Shown: one piece after another, positions 26,315 to 38,151 of the stretch
Numbering within the stretch: position 1 is the first letter of the stretch
Layout of the letters: every line of letters starts with the position of its first letter
Assembly: GCA_003024785.1 (NCBI GenBank)
Contig: PUQB01000161.1
Coordinates: 414,779-478,778, forward strand
Direction of reading: 5' to 3'
DNA from: Selaginella tamariscina
Taxonomy: Eukaryota; Streptophyta; Lycopodiopsida; Selaginellales; Selaginellaceae
Length of the DNA stretch: 64,000 nucleotides
The notes under the pieces: generated by a model
Seen by the model: only the letters and a program-made list of their open reading frames with translations
What the model was told of the DNA's origin: nothing
Databases searched by the model: none
Position numbers and translations under genes: made by a program

Positions 26315-27535
26315 ATGCTAGTCGACAATCTAAGGAATAATTTATATATAAACATTAATATATTAATTTATATATAAATGTTAATATATGAGATTTGATA
26401 TCTACATAAGAATTCAAACTCTAAAGTAAGACTCGCAACTTGGCGCAGTACGTCACGTACACTTCACGTAACAATAAAAAAAATTTATATAAACACATTA
26501 ATTACATATATTATGTACATGGTGTCAACAATATACGCTTATACAGTTAATAGGAATCAATTAACGTAATTAACAAGTTATAGCCATTTGTCAAGTATAT
26601 ACGTGTATTTATCCCTCTTTATATAATACATACAATATCTTATAAACATTGTCAAAAGTAATGCAACTAACATATACTATATTATTTACAATTCTTCATA
26701 TGAAATAACTAAAACTCTACACACACACACACACACACACATGTTTTACACTAGTATATAACTTTTGACTCTTGACAAAGTGACAGTCAGCTATGAATAT
26801 CATGCTTACATAAGCGGGTACCTCACCTCCTTTGGACTTTTCCAAGTACAGAATCATATGCTAAATAGTACACCAATTGCAAGTACATGTATATAGACGT
26901 GCATTTTAAGATACATTAAACAAGAATAAAGAACCAAGTTCTTTTCCCGTACAATGAGATAAATCTTGCCATGCTTTAAGGTACAATGTACCGTACGTAT
27001 TAAAAAAGAGCATATACAATATATATGATACATATATACTAAAAGAGCAAAGGATAGTGTACATTACAGAAATATAAGGCGTTTTGTCGTTATATATGGC
27101 AACAGGTGTCTAATAAATGGTGGGATGTCGCATCAGCGAACGTGGAAGCAGGATAATACATCGTGAGGTGTTGATGCCTGCCAACTCTATAGCTTTTGAC
27201 TAATATTAATCTCAAATTTATACTTAAACCAAGGAACTATACGGTATTAATATTATTAAACAAGTTTTAAGTCAACTCGGTGTCTCGCCGACAATTAAAC
27301 GTACCTTGAAAAATGCTATGGTTCTTTCACACACACAGTGTCGCCTTCAATAACAGTGTTGCGTGCTTCTTTAGTGTTGTTGGTTTAGATATCCACATCA
27401 AATTCAACACACTCTTAGCATCTGTAGAAAAGAAGAAAAGCGGTCTTTAGTACAACAGTATCATAATAATAATTCTGAAGAATCTCATGTGCAGAGCAAC
27501 TTGATTTCCCTGCAGCCCTGCAAAAGAAAATATAT
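26013..27535. repeat. Microsatellite-rich spacer
   Basis: CA runs lie at about 26071-26103, 26280-26308 and 26719-26742, and a TG run with a GA run at about 26199-26231. Parts (26380-26480, 26590-26700) match the left arm near 8278-8545. I see no coding region. Confidence 0.7.
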
Positions 27536-27566
27536 ATGAGAATAATCCATCACTTACTGGAGAAAG

Positions 27567-28588
27567 ATGTCCTGTTGTTTCAGAGGCAGCAGCAGCAAAT
27601 TGAAGGACACTGTCATGATAATCACCTGCTGTGTCTCCTTTGTGGCAGCCTTTGCATTGGCTATGACGACAATTGCACGGGGAGGAGCAAGAAACCTCGC
27701 CGCCTGCGTCGGTCTGCTGGCATCCATCATACTCATCCCCCTGTTCTGGTAAGTTGCATACTTTCTCACCTTAACAAGGGCCCCAGTGAACACCTATACG
27801 ATGAAGAACACGCCTTGGAAGTCCTCGAAACACCACGGTGGTCGGGATTTCAGGAATTCAGCAGCACTGAAGTATCTCAACAGACCGAGCTGGCCGTCTT
27901 GAAGTTCAACCTGGAAAACCCCGAGCTGTCCGAGCTCAGGCAGGAGATAGCCATCTTGGCCAGCTCATTACAGAGACCGAACGTGCTGCCCCTGGTCGGG
28001 TTCCATCTCGGACACACGGAACTCCTACTGTTCATCCCCAGAGCCGAAACTGTAGATGAACTACTTCCTGGATTATGTTGGAGGTCTCGATGCAGGGTAG
28101 CAGTCACGGCTGCCCGGGGACTCTCCCAGCTCCACCACAATGGCACTCAGATGCTTCACGGAAGAATATCCTCGAGGAACATACACGTCGTGGATGGCGG
28201 CTTGGAGACGTGCACTGCTTATATAGGTGAAGCTGGGCTGCTCAAGTTGCTTTCAATGCCTATATTTCAGAAAGGAGTGTTAGAACAGGTTTCGAGTACT
28301 TACACTACACCTGAAGGAGAGGCTCTCACAATCAAAGCGGATGTATATAGCTTTGGAGTGCTCCTGTGCGTGCTGTTGTCCGGAAAGACCGTCTTCTCTG
28401 ACCCGGTAACCGTGGTTTTGAAACAAAAGCTGAGGGAGTTAGTCGACTCTCATGTAGGGGATGCATATGACAAACAGCAGGCTGAGATGATTAGGAAGGT
28501 AGCATTAAAATGTGTTGATAGAAATCCAGAACATAGACCAAATATGATCGAGGTAGAAGCAACATTGAGGCCCTTGCTGCATGCATAA
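27567..28588 (+). CDS. Membrane-anchored receptor-like pseudokinase
   Basis: Proposed exons 27567-27748 and 27787-28588 with a 38-nt intron (GTAAGT...CCCCAG); together 327 residues. Residues about 13-35 and 42-60 are two hydrophobic segments after a Cys-rich start (MSCC). From about residue 85 the protein has the fold signature of a plant receptor-like kinase: VLKFNL at the usual lysine strand, a C-helix Glu region (ELRQEIAIL), LPLVGF, and near the end ADVYSFGVLLCVLLSGK and the CVDRNPEHRPNM block. The catalytic loop reads HGRISSRN, without the Asp of HRD. The DFG position reads GEAG, without its Asp. It should therefore lack kinase activity and act, if at all, as a scaffold. No extracellular repeats are seen. 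Without the intron the kinase frame has no linked N-terminal membrane part. It is absent from the left duplication arm. Confidence 0.65.
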
Positions 28589-28727
28589 TCAGAATAGGTT
28601 AGAAAATACGACGAGTTCTTCATGTATATAACTCGAGGCTCCTCTGCAAACATAACACAAGTCACCTATTAAGACTCTCTCTCTCTCTCAAAACGGAGTA
28701 AATCTGTATGAGGGTTCTCTGGCTTAC

Positions 28728-28764
<37 letters not shown>

Positions 28765-29062
28765 TCTATCCATCCTACATATGTGTGCAGTTGAATAATA
28801 ATATATACTAACTATATTTGATATGATATAATACTATATATGAGTATACGTATAAGAAAGCGTGCATGTGTACATAACGTTATATACACATGCAATAACA
28901 TGCGCATGTACACAACCAGAACACACACACACACATGTGCATTAAACACATGCTTCTTTTTTATTTATCTATGTTTCATTCATGATTAATCTACTACGTA
29001 CTAGTTATTTAGTTATCTCAAGAAACACACGCATGCACGCATGCATCATGCATACACCTGTT
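28589..29062. repeat. Intergenic spacer with CA runs
   Basis: Convergent 3' flanks of the pseudokinase and FLN1. A CT run lies at about 28676-28688 and a CA run at about 28733-28762. No gene seen. Confidence 0.6.
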
Positions 29063-29565
29063 TCATATTTGAGTGAGTGGGAACATCTGTTCTGTGAGGT
29101 TTTGTGCGGCACTTTCTGTTGGGAAACCGCGGATTGCTCCGATTGTCCACTGTGATATAACACCTGCTGCAATCGCAAATCGCAGTGCTCTTTCTAGCCT
29201 GTCTTGGTCCTCGAATATATCCGGTTGTGCGGTTAGCTTCCTGATCATTGCTACAAGAAGAAAACTTTAGTACATACAGATATACAGATTTTATTTGACA
29301 TATACATAGACAGACAAATATGTATATGTACATACAGATTGCAACGTGTATACATGTGCGTGTGTATATATAGAAACACATTCTATACAAGTATAAAGTA
29401 AAGTTTAGCTTATCCATCTGATAACTTCTCGGATTAATCAAACAAAAAAAATTCAATTTACAGCGGGGTGTGTGTGTATTGCGACTATAAATATACATAC
29501 ACATATAGCTCACGCAGAAACAGATATATACTTATATATACAGACACAACTCCTCTCCCTTCCTC

Positions 29566-29605
<40 letters not shown>

Positions 29606-32142
29606 AGCAGAGATGGTATCACCAGAGCCCGTTCTATCGCAACTAAATGCAGCCACAAGAACATCCTCGGTACCCACCACGTCCCCATGAAACTTGGGAG
29701 TGTAGTAATGTATCCTGTACGTGCCATCTGTAACAAACAGTATCTTTATGTTGTCACGCCATATGGGAGCAATCTGTTCAGGTGTGTAGTGGTATTCGAA
29801 TCTCGGGTCCTGTTTTGCATAAAGCTCTTCCGGGGTGTCTGCCATGGTGTCTCTATCTATCATTCTCACTGCGAGCCCTTCATCTTCAATTAAGTACTCC
29901 AACTCCACCTATTCCAATCGTAAGTGTGTCAGTGCGTTTGTATATGTGTGCGCATGTGTGTCCCTGCTTCTCTTCTCTCTCTCGCTCTCTCTCTCTCCTC
30001 TCTTCTCTATATATATATATATATATAAATTGTAGAGCTATATATCGACAAGTTCATAGCCTTATACATAATAGGTATCCATATATACATATAAACATAT
30101 ATGGACGTAGGTGCGTGTGTGTCTGTGTGTTTATGTGTAGATAGAAATTCATATGTACGACATTATTATCTGTATTAAGATATTTGCACAGATTCATATT
30201 GTACATTGCTACTCTCTCTCTCTCGTGCGCATGTCTTATGCATACCTTGTTTATTTTGATAACGTCGGAGTTAGTCCATGCTTTCTCAATGGCTTGCCAC
30301 GTGTCATCACGTGTAATCCAAAATGGGAGAGGCAGATTAACATCAAAAAATATAACATTCCCAAAGCCTCGTGCAGCCTCAATAGCTGATATAACTGTTG
30401 AACGCATCTTCTCTGTTGTAAGGCTTAATGATGAAAAATGAAATAATTTTGACTGTAAGAAAACATAAAAATAAACATTAACAAGAAAAAAAAACGAGAA
30501 ACATAATATCATCAATATACTCATGTGTGAATTAATGTATTACTATACACATATTGCACATATAACCACACACATAATGTATATAATACCTCTTTCAGAA
30601 TGTCCATATCCACTTCAGAAATGTCCAGGTTGGCCTCGGCACTAAGTTGTGAAGAAGACATGGACATTTTGCGTTTACCGTGTTTTACTAGCTTTCCACG
30701 GAAACATGATGTGTTAAGGAGAGGATCAACCTTTACACCTTTTGTCTCCACATCATTATCTTTCAGTGTCTTAATGAGGCTCGTACCAAGTTCATCATCA
30801 CCAACTTTTCCGATGAACGCTGATTTCCCTGTAGAACAATTTAACAGTATTATTACACAAACCAATACGTATAGACGATTGTTTGTGTACATCTGACTAT
30901 GTATCTTTAAACGCACGTGTGCATTTGTAGTCAGTCGCATTGTGTGTTTGAGAGAGAGAGATGAAAATGTGCATATACACATGTATATATATTTATGTCT
31001 TTTTACACAGAGACACACTCACATATGAGGTTTGATGTTGATAAACTATTGAGATTACTGTGTATTTAAACACATGCAGGTGTAGATCACACACACACAC
31101 ACACACACGAAATATACAAACTTACCTTTGAGACGAACAATAGAAATGGCAACATTGGAAGGAGTTGTACCGGGACTCCTTGCAAATTCTGGAGGAATCC
31201 ACTGTAGCCCTTTCCATGAAGAGTATGCATCCGGATCCATCTGCTTCACACAGACTCTAACCGAAGGAATGAACTCGCTCATCACCTGCAAAAACAAATA
31301 CATATACATATATGTTAATGTGCATATGTACAGACAGAATATTAAACAATCGTATTTAAATGTATACTTATGCATATATCTGTGTACATTTCCAGATGCA
31401 TCTATCTAGATATCTGTAGAATGCTTGCGTTTGCATAAATGTATCTATCTACATACATATTATATGCAGACGACACACACAGGCACGAAAGTCCGTATGT
31501 GTATGATACCTCCCCAAAGCAGCATACGAGTGGATTCGGCTCATTTCTTGGTTTCACAAAAGTTTCCTCGAACTCTCTTCCTAACCAGGGGAATGGTTTT
31601 TTCCAAAGCGTCTCAAATTTCGGAAATAGCTTCTTTCTCCTCTCTGAATCCACACATACGCATAACCACCCATCATAACGGATGTGTATATATCACACAC
31701 ACACATTACCTGCATCTTCTTCGACACCTTTCTCAACCTGGTCTGTATCAGAAGTGACATCCAACAGTTCCTGTTTATCTTTCGAAGCCTCAAGATTACC
31801 CAGATACTCTGCATTATCTTTCTTCGTTTTAGATGTCGAACTTTTACTTTTAGCTTCAATGGATCCTTCGGAACCCTGAATCTTCTTCTTGCCCCTGACT
31901 CGGCTGCCGGATTTGGCCGGAGATTCATCTGATTTGTCTGAAGATTCATCTGATGCTAGCTTCTTACCGGATTTGGGCACAGATTGACCGGATTTGGACT
32001 CACCAGACAACGATTCTGTGTTCTTCGGAGCTGCATTTGCCTTCTTCCTCCTTGGCCTTTGTGTAGATCCTTCGTCTGAGGATGCCCTAATCGCTCGCGA
32101 GGAGAAGAACGACGGTAATGCACAGATACACGCTGCTGCCAT
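29063..32142 (-). CDS. FLN1: FLN1, fructokinase-like plastid protein (PfkB family), 7 exons
   Basis: Exons from the start: 32142-31710, 31643-31510, 31285-31126, 30828-30590, 30452-30246, 29908-29605, 29250-29063; 554 residues, all junctions GT-AG and in phase. The N terminus (MAAACICALPSFFSSRAIRA) looks like a plastid transit peptide. Residues about 25-150 are a Ser/Lys/Glu-rich linker with RRKK and KSDES-like repeats. The PfkB domain then runs from LVCCFGE (about 185) through FIGKVGDDELG, FFDVNLPLPFW, LFVTDGTYRIHYYTPKFHG and DRTGSGD to RGFPTESAAQNLTEQ at the end. FLN1 (PAP6) is known to associate with the plastid-encoded RNA polymerase and to be needed for plastid transcription; ordinary sugar-kinase activity is doubtful. 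GSGD keeps the family's GxGD motif. Strong resemblance in the last 70 residues separates it from FLN2. Confidence 0.92.
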
Positions 32143-32146
32143 TCTC

Positions 32147-32169
32147 CCTAAACCCTAAACCCTAAACCT
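32147..32169 (-). promoter_or_regulatory. Telo-box array at the FLN1 leader
   Basis: Three head-to-tail CCCTAAA units, 5-27 bases before the FLN1 start codon. This is the plant telomere unit used as a promoter telo-box; three exact units in a row is more than usual. Confidence 0.55.
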
Positions 32170-33594
32170 CCAGAATAACTAAATAAATAATTATAAAGAA
32201 AGAACCACTTACGACTTTAATGATTTCTAAATTATTTACGAAATGCAAATTAAGTTTAACAAATAACTAAACTTAAATTAATTTTGTTCTTTTCCCAATT
32301 ACACTCTTGCTACTTAGGAATACATTGATTAAACATTTAACACTCTAATATGCTAATATGTTATATTCTATAAATTTATAACTCTCATATCATCCACCGA
32401 CGTATAACTTTTAATACTTAATAATTTATACTCGACCAAGAATGTCTTTTTAATTAATATATAATTTTAGAGAGACCTTGTAAATTTATTAAAAAATTAA
32501 ATATTTAAAAATACAGTTGTTATTAAAGTAAAAACTTCAGAATTTACATATGTTTTACTAAAGAGGCTGTTGTATGAGCTATATATATTAAAATATTAGA
32601 TATTGCGCATGAGTGTTATAATTTGATAGCTCTATTATTATATTAAAATATAGTCCACCACAAATATAAATTATTAGTGTCAATTATATATCCATATAAA
32701 AATTTATTATCTCTCTCACGCACAAGGTAACACGGGCCATTCTGCATCACGCACAAGGTAACACAGGACACTTGCAGAATGGCCCCTGTTAGGACATGTA
32801 TAAGAAATTGAAAAGAAATTAATATTTTTTTTAATTTAAAAGGGTTTCCCAATGTTTATTGGGTATAATTTTTTTAAATAAAAAATATATTAATTTAAAA
32901 ATTCATTAACCCTAAAAAAATTTATATTTTAATTCACAAGAATTTACGTTTAATTTTTATTTTCCTTTTCATTGTCCTTCCTATGTATAGCAATACATGC
33001 TAAATCCCTCTTCAAAAGTATTAGAATTAAGAGGGGCCTATTGTGCAAATTAAACGGTAACACTCGTATATATACATAATTAATAACAAGATCGAATAAA
33101 ACTGTTGATGTTTAATTGAAAAAATGGTAAAGTCTGAATTTGCTTTGATCTGTATCTATAATGTTTAAAAATTATTTTATAATTAACAAAAAGGTCAAAA
33201 TACATTACTTATTTATTCTTTCATGGGTTTTAATGAATTTGAGAGTTATTCTGTGAATATTATCTAAATAGTCATATTTTATTACTTTTTTGCTTAAGGA
33301 AATTGTAACTACATATAATTTTGAATGCATATATATAATTATCAAATTAGGTACTTGTTTAACTGATATTAATTAAAAAATATTGTATCAATTAAAATAA
33401 ATCATACAATTACTAATGCTTATTATGAAAAATATTCTGATCAATTAATTTATAAATTTTCAAACCAATTATAAAATTATAACAACATATTGCATATAAT
33501 GTTATTAATCTTGTAAATAATATTTACACACTTTATAATTTTGTTTAAATTATTTACTACTTAAATATAGTATTCTGAGGATATTCTGTTGCGG
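32170..33594. other. AT-rich intergenic DNA, no gene seen
   Basis: AT-rich. A short direct repeat of CTCACGCACAAGGTAACACxGG occurs at about 32715-32768, followed by an inverted GCCATTCTGCA/TGCAGAATGGC pair at 32736-32782. Nothing coding. Confidence 0.5.
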
Positions 33595-34958
33595 CTCATA
33601 AACAAGTCTAATAAGCGCGTTCTAAGTTAGAAGGCCGTTAGTGAAGCGTGTTACACAGAAGTACATGGCTGGCAAACAGCCCACAGTCGCCGCGCCTTCA
33701 CCTGTTCCTCGCAACATCCTCGTAAGCAGCTATAAAATGCATTCTTCGCCCCCATTCAATCAATCACTGCCGAGTTCTTCATTCTTATCACACTTCCTGC
33801 ATTCGATTTCATCTGGGTATCATGGGTTTCGCTTGGAACCTCGGATTTGTGCTCGTATTGTTCATGGCAAGCATTGCATTTGCAGCCAGATTGCCTCCAG
33901 ACAGGGACATTTCAGTCAGAACTACGCAGTTAGATGGGCCAATGATCACACCAGGATGCTCAATGGAGGCACCGAAATGCATCTCGTCCTCGACAAAGCA
34001 TCCGGTAAGAACTTATCATACATTCAAGAAGCAGAATCTCTAATGCGAATTGTATACAGGCGCTGGATTTGGATCCAAGAACAAGTATCTGTTTGGACAT
34101 GTGAGCATGAAGATCAAACTGGTACCCAATGATTCAGCTGGAACAGTTACGGCTTTCTATGTCCTCGGAGACAGACAAGCACGACGAGCTCGACTTTGAG
34201 TTCCTGGGCAACACTTCTGGCCAGCCTTACATTGTTCAGACAATGTGTTTGCCAATGGTATCGGCAACAGGGAGCAGCGGATATACCTCTGGTTCGACCC
34301 CACCCAGGACTTCCATACGTACTCCTTCCTGTGGAACCAACAGCAGATCATGTGAGTTGTGTTCAGCTCTATATATGTTGGTTACTTATAAATCTTTGTT
34401 TACAGATTCTATGTGGATGATGTTCCTGTTCGTGTTTACAAGAACAACGAGGCAGCCGGGATTCCATTCCCCAAGAGCCAGCCGATGGGTATATTCTCGA
34501 GCCTGTGGAATGCAGACGACTGGGCAACCCGAGGCGGACTTGAGAAGACGAACTGGAGCCATGCTCCGTTTGTGGCTTCTTACAAAGGCTTCTACGTCGA
34601 TGCGTGCAGTGGTGACGTGCAAACGTGCGGTGTTTCTAAAGGAAGCTGGTGGGATCAGGCGGCATACAAGACTACAGACGGTGACACCAAGAACAAGCTC
34701 AGCTGGGTTCAGAAGAACTACATGATATATGACTACTGCACGGATACCAAGAGGTTCCCCACGGCTCCTACTGAATGTGCTCTCAATATATGAGGTGCAC
34801 TGTTCCATTCTGTTTTGTAGAAGTAGGATCATTCTTTGTCCCTGGTATTTTGACATAGCCAGGGACCAACATTGTTTATGTAGCATATGTATTCTTGATG
34901 AATAAATTTTGAATTATAAAGTTAAGTGACCTAAAAACAGGGGTTTAGGGTTAGGGCT
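33595..34958 (+). repeat. Left arm of the XTH inverted duplication
   Basis: The block from CATAAACAAGTC at about 33597 to the CCTAAAAACAGGGGTTTAG at about 34930-34950 is repeated, reversed, at 38152-39485. It includes promoter, three exons, both introns and the 3' end of an XTH gene. The last exon differs from its partner at about 4 substitutions and 3 indels in 388 bases. Confidence 0.88.
33822..34793 (+). pseudogene. Xyloglucan endotransglucosylase/hydrolase, copy 1, frameshifted
   Basis: Exons 33822-34004, 34060-34351, 34406-34793. The product starts with a signal peptide (MGFAWNLGFVLVLFMASIAFA). It contains [10 protein letters not shown], the GH16 XTH active site with its two Glu and central Asp, then a YSFLWNQQ block, ADDWATRGG and the Cys-containing XTH C-terminal domain. 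XTHs cut and rejoin xyloglucan in the cell wall. Compared with copy 2, this copy has lost 4 bases near 33912, 2 bases near 34160 and 1 base near 34239, so exons 1 and 2 are out of frame. Exon 3 is fully open from 34413 to the TGA at 34791. A recent loss or a consensus artefact; copy 2 is broken at other sites. Confidence 0.75.
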
Positions 34959-35324
34959 GAATTTTGTATCATGAAGCGGGGCTATAAGGTGCCTTTGGTA
35001 TAATGTGTTTGTGTGTGTCTACCCACACACACACATGCATGGTATATGCCAATGTGTACCCACTTAACTATTTGTTTTGATATATGTTGTGTATTTGTCC
35101 GGTTATGTCTCTCTCTCTTTTGTATTCGTATATGTGTGTGAGAGAGAGGGGGGTGTATAAATGCATATTTGAATGTGCATGTATATGAAGAAAAAAGATG
35201 TATACACACACACGGATATATGTGTTTGTGTTTGTGTGTCTGTGTGTTTCAGTCTATACGTATACATATGACAATTAATCAAATTTGAACACACACACAC
35301 ACACTCTTTATTATCTTATAAATC
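34959..35324. repeat. CA/TG-rich spacer
   Basis: Microsatellite-like TG and CA stretches; no gene seen. Confidence 0.6.
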
Positions 35325-36395
35325 TTAACACATATCCATGTGTCTCTCATACATTGCCTCCGCCGCTTTCACATCTCCAAGAAGCACAGTATACGTGAAA
35401 GCATTAGGAGGAAACCCTTCCATCTCCATCCTCCTATACATCCCCATCGCATCCCACAGTCTATCACATCGAACAAACATAGCCATCACAATATTCCACG
35501 AAACAACGTCTTTTACATCCATCCCCTGAAAAACCCACCACGCTTTCTCTGTACACCCGCACCGTGAATACATATCCAGAACTGCATTCTCCACACTAAC
35601 ACCTGGTGATTTCCCATATACACAAGAGTGTATATAGCAACCTGTGTGTAAATCCTCTAAACACGAACAAGCTAATAATAAGCTAACAACTGTGTTAGAG
35701 TTTGGCTGATATCCATCTTATAATACAGTTCAAGTGCCTCCTCAAAATGCCCATTCTGGGCATATGCAGTAATCATCATATTCCAAGCCTGTACATCCTT
35801 ATATGTAAGCTTCTCAAATACCAACCAAGCACATTCTATAACATGACACTCAATGTACATACTCATAAGCCTTCCCTGCAGACTCTCCACGTTTCCAACC
35901 CATTAACAACAATCCGTGCATGAATAAAAATGCCCTTACTGGGCATCTGCAGTACACTACACGCTTCGAGCACTTTGGTGTATGTAAACACGTCTGGGTC
36001 GATCTGGAAACACATTCTCTTATATAAATCAAGCGCCTTTGTGTGTTTACCGTTCCCTACATACACATCGATCATCGCATTGTATGTATGCACGTCTTTG
36101 TTTTGGACTCGGTCGAATGCTAACCGGGCATCTTTCACGCTCCCATACACACCATACATATGTATGAGTGTGTTAACAAGACATACGCTCTGCTGCTTCC
36201 CATTTGCAGATATTCTGTTGTGTATCGATCTACGTCTTCTATGGACCTGGCGAGTGTGAGTTGAGAGTTTAAGTTGTTAATCTCTGCTCGCTGAAGTTTG
36301 TCTCTGTGTATCCCTACTATTGAGTTGCTCAATGCAATGCAGCAAACCATTCTTCCAAGTAAACATGTATATGCCCATAATACACACACACACAC
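35325..36395 (-). pseudogene. PPR protein gene, frameshifted
   Basis: Minus-strand frames join into a chain of PPR repeats. From the 5' end come a Leu-rich start region, then HMYGVYGSVKDARLAFDRV..KDVHTYNAMI, ACSVLQMPSKGIFIHARI, MYIECHVIECAWLVFEKL..DVQAWNMMITAYAQNG, and DMYSRCGCTEKAWWVFQGM..DVVSWNIVMAMF. PPR proteins bind organelle RNA one base per repeat and act in editing, splicing or stability. At least three one- or two-base shifts (near 36190, 35880 and 35715) separate the frames, and no E or DYW domain is visible before the stop at 35325. It lies between the two XTH arms. It could be a pseudogene or contain sequence errors; introns cannot explain the shifts because repeats continue across them. 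Confidence 0.65.
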
Positions 36396-36652
36396 AGATA
36401 TCTTGGGTATGTGAGCGTGCAGCGGGAAACTACTGCATATATGTATGTGTAAAATTATATACAGACAATAATTTTAATATATACATATCATATTTGAATT
36501 GTCACATGTCATGTGTGTGTACTTATTGTACGTATGAGGGTGTATGTGACGTATCAAGTAAACAGTTACTTTTATTTATTTTTATTAATACACATATATA
36601 TACACACGCGCCGCACACACACACACACCGGCACATTCAAATATCGGCTAGT

Positions 36653-36853
36653 TCAATGATAAGCTTGCCTTGCCAAGAGTGTATTACGAGGAGCACTAAC
36701 CCAGGGAGTCCCCGCAATGGCAAATCTCCACAAAGCAGCCACGTCATCAGGAGCTGCATAATCAATCCCCACCCTTGGCCCAACCAATATCTCTCCTGGA
36801 TCAGGACCGTCCAGAATCTCCACTCCACCTGTTTTTAAAGCAAGTTTAGCCAT

Positions 36854-36891
<38 letters not shown>

Positions 36892-38141
36892 TACCAGAGT
36901 ATAAAGTGGATGGCTCGTCCACGCAGTTGTCAATCCCAGAGCTTGTCCAACCTGCTTATCATGGAAAGAAGGAATTCATTTGATTAAAAGTCAAAGACAA
37001 ACCTTGCCTGGGCCAGTTAGTAGTACAGGCTTTATAGTCTGCTGCTTTCTACGTTCTTGGATCGTCTCCAGTCCTTTAATAACAATATTTCATAATTGTA
37101 GAATTTTATGACACACATGCATATCTGTATACACTATACATACCTGATACAGGAGCACATGAGCGGATTAATACAGCTGCACCAACACCGTCTTTATCAG
37201 CAACCACATTTAACATTACATGAAGTCCATAGCAAAGGTACACATATGCATGCCCGCCTGGCCCAAACTGTGGGAGTAAATGGAAAAGAAAGATATAAAC
37301 ATGGATTAGTAAATAATACATGCATAAGTACAATCAATATACCAAAGGTGCGGTGCGAGCAGTCTTTCCAGCTCGTGCATGGCATGCTGTATCATTTTGC
37401 CTGTAAGCTTCAGCCTGCTTTTAGTTAGTACACATCCACACATACAAAACACACGCACAGACAGACAAACACGTGTATGCAACGTACATCTACAATTCTC
37501 TCTCTACACAGACATAGTAATCGAGTACCTCAGTGATTTGAAGAATCACATTTTCTCTACGAATAAGCTTTCCTAGTAAGCGCGGAGCTAGATCAAGAGC
37601 GTCACAATCATAAAAGGACTGATCTAGTCGCTTCAGTTCCTCACTCTTTGGAACCTTTAATAACGGCAATGAAGGACTGTTCAACTTCTTCTGTACACTT
37701 TCCTGTTTGATGCCCCTTTTCTTCTTAACTATGCTCTTCTCCTTCCAAAAGATATCAATATTCAGTCCCCACTTAATTATATACATACAGGCATGATCAT
37801 TATACACACACATACATACAAAAAGCAGCTGTTTCATTTCTATGCCCCTTTCTTATATATATATAGACATACATACACAACACACATGAGTGAACGTTTC
37901 TTCTGCTACATTTTCTATACTCCTTTTCTTCTTCTTGAGCGCTGCACTTTGCTTCCCTATGTGGAGTTGTGTGCAAGCCCTGTGTCGATTTTTGCCTGCA
38001 TTGTGCGAAATTGCTCCTGATTCTCCTGGTTTCTTCCCTGGATGAATCCGGCAATGCAAACTCCTGCTCCCAGGATTTGGCAAGCTCTGCAACCCTATCC
38101 GATCGCCGCCTGATAGTCCCGCTGCTTGTACACGCTCGCAT
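36653..38141 (-). CDS. MAG: DNA-3-methyladenine glycosylase (MAG, AAG/MPG family)
   Basis: Exons from the start: 38141 to about 37890 (donor uncertain), 37741-37529, 37414-37343, 37267-37144, 37073-37003, 36951-36895, 36828-36653. The enzyme flips out and removes alkylated purines such as 3-methyladenine, starting base-excision repair in the nucleus. Visible family blocks: APRLLGKLIRR, TEAEAYRQNDTACHA (with the catalytic Glu), the TARTAPL segment, FGPGGHAYVYLCYGLHVMLNVV, AAVLIRSCAP, VLLTGPGK, QALGLTTAW, VGPRVGIDYA and WRFAIAGTPW-x-SAP. Exon 1 is rich in Arg/Lys and likely carries a nuclear signal. Two frames are open across it (from 38141 and from 38092), so the true start is not settled. From exon 2 on there is no frameshift. 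It follows XTH copy 2 on the same strand within about 180 bases. Confidence 0.87.
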
Positions 38142-38151
38142 TGAAGAGCCC

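Larger units (their letters stand above)
25017..29180. repeat. Right (long) arm of the inverted segmental duplication
   Basis: This is the reverse-complement partner of 7258-9985. The inner edge is GCATGGAGTTAATAAATCCA at 25018, matching the complement at about 9962-9985. The outer edge lies within the last exon of FLN1. The arm includes the second membrane-protein copy, a microsatellite-rich spacer and the pseudokinase gene, which the left arm lacks. About 15 kb with VPS3 and LTR remnants separates the two arms. Confidence 0.75.

Noticed and set aside
26719..28762. Regular CA runs as a possible CRISPR-like array
   Set aside because: These are simple dinucleotide repeats without spaced unit repeats, in a plant nuclear genome.
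34386..34886. 166-residue minus-strand ORF over XTH copy 1
   Set aside because: Antisense shadow of the XTH last exon; no homology expected.
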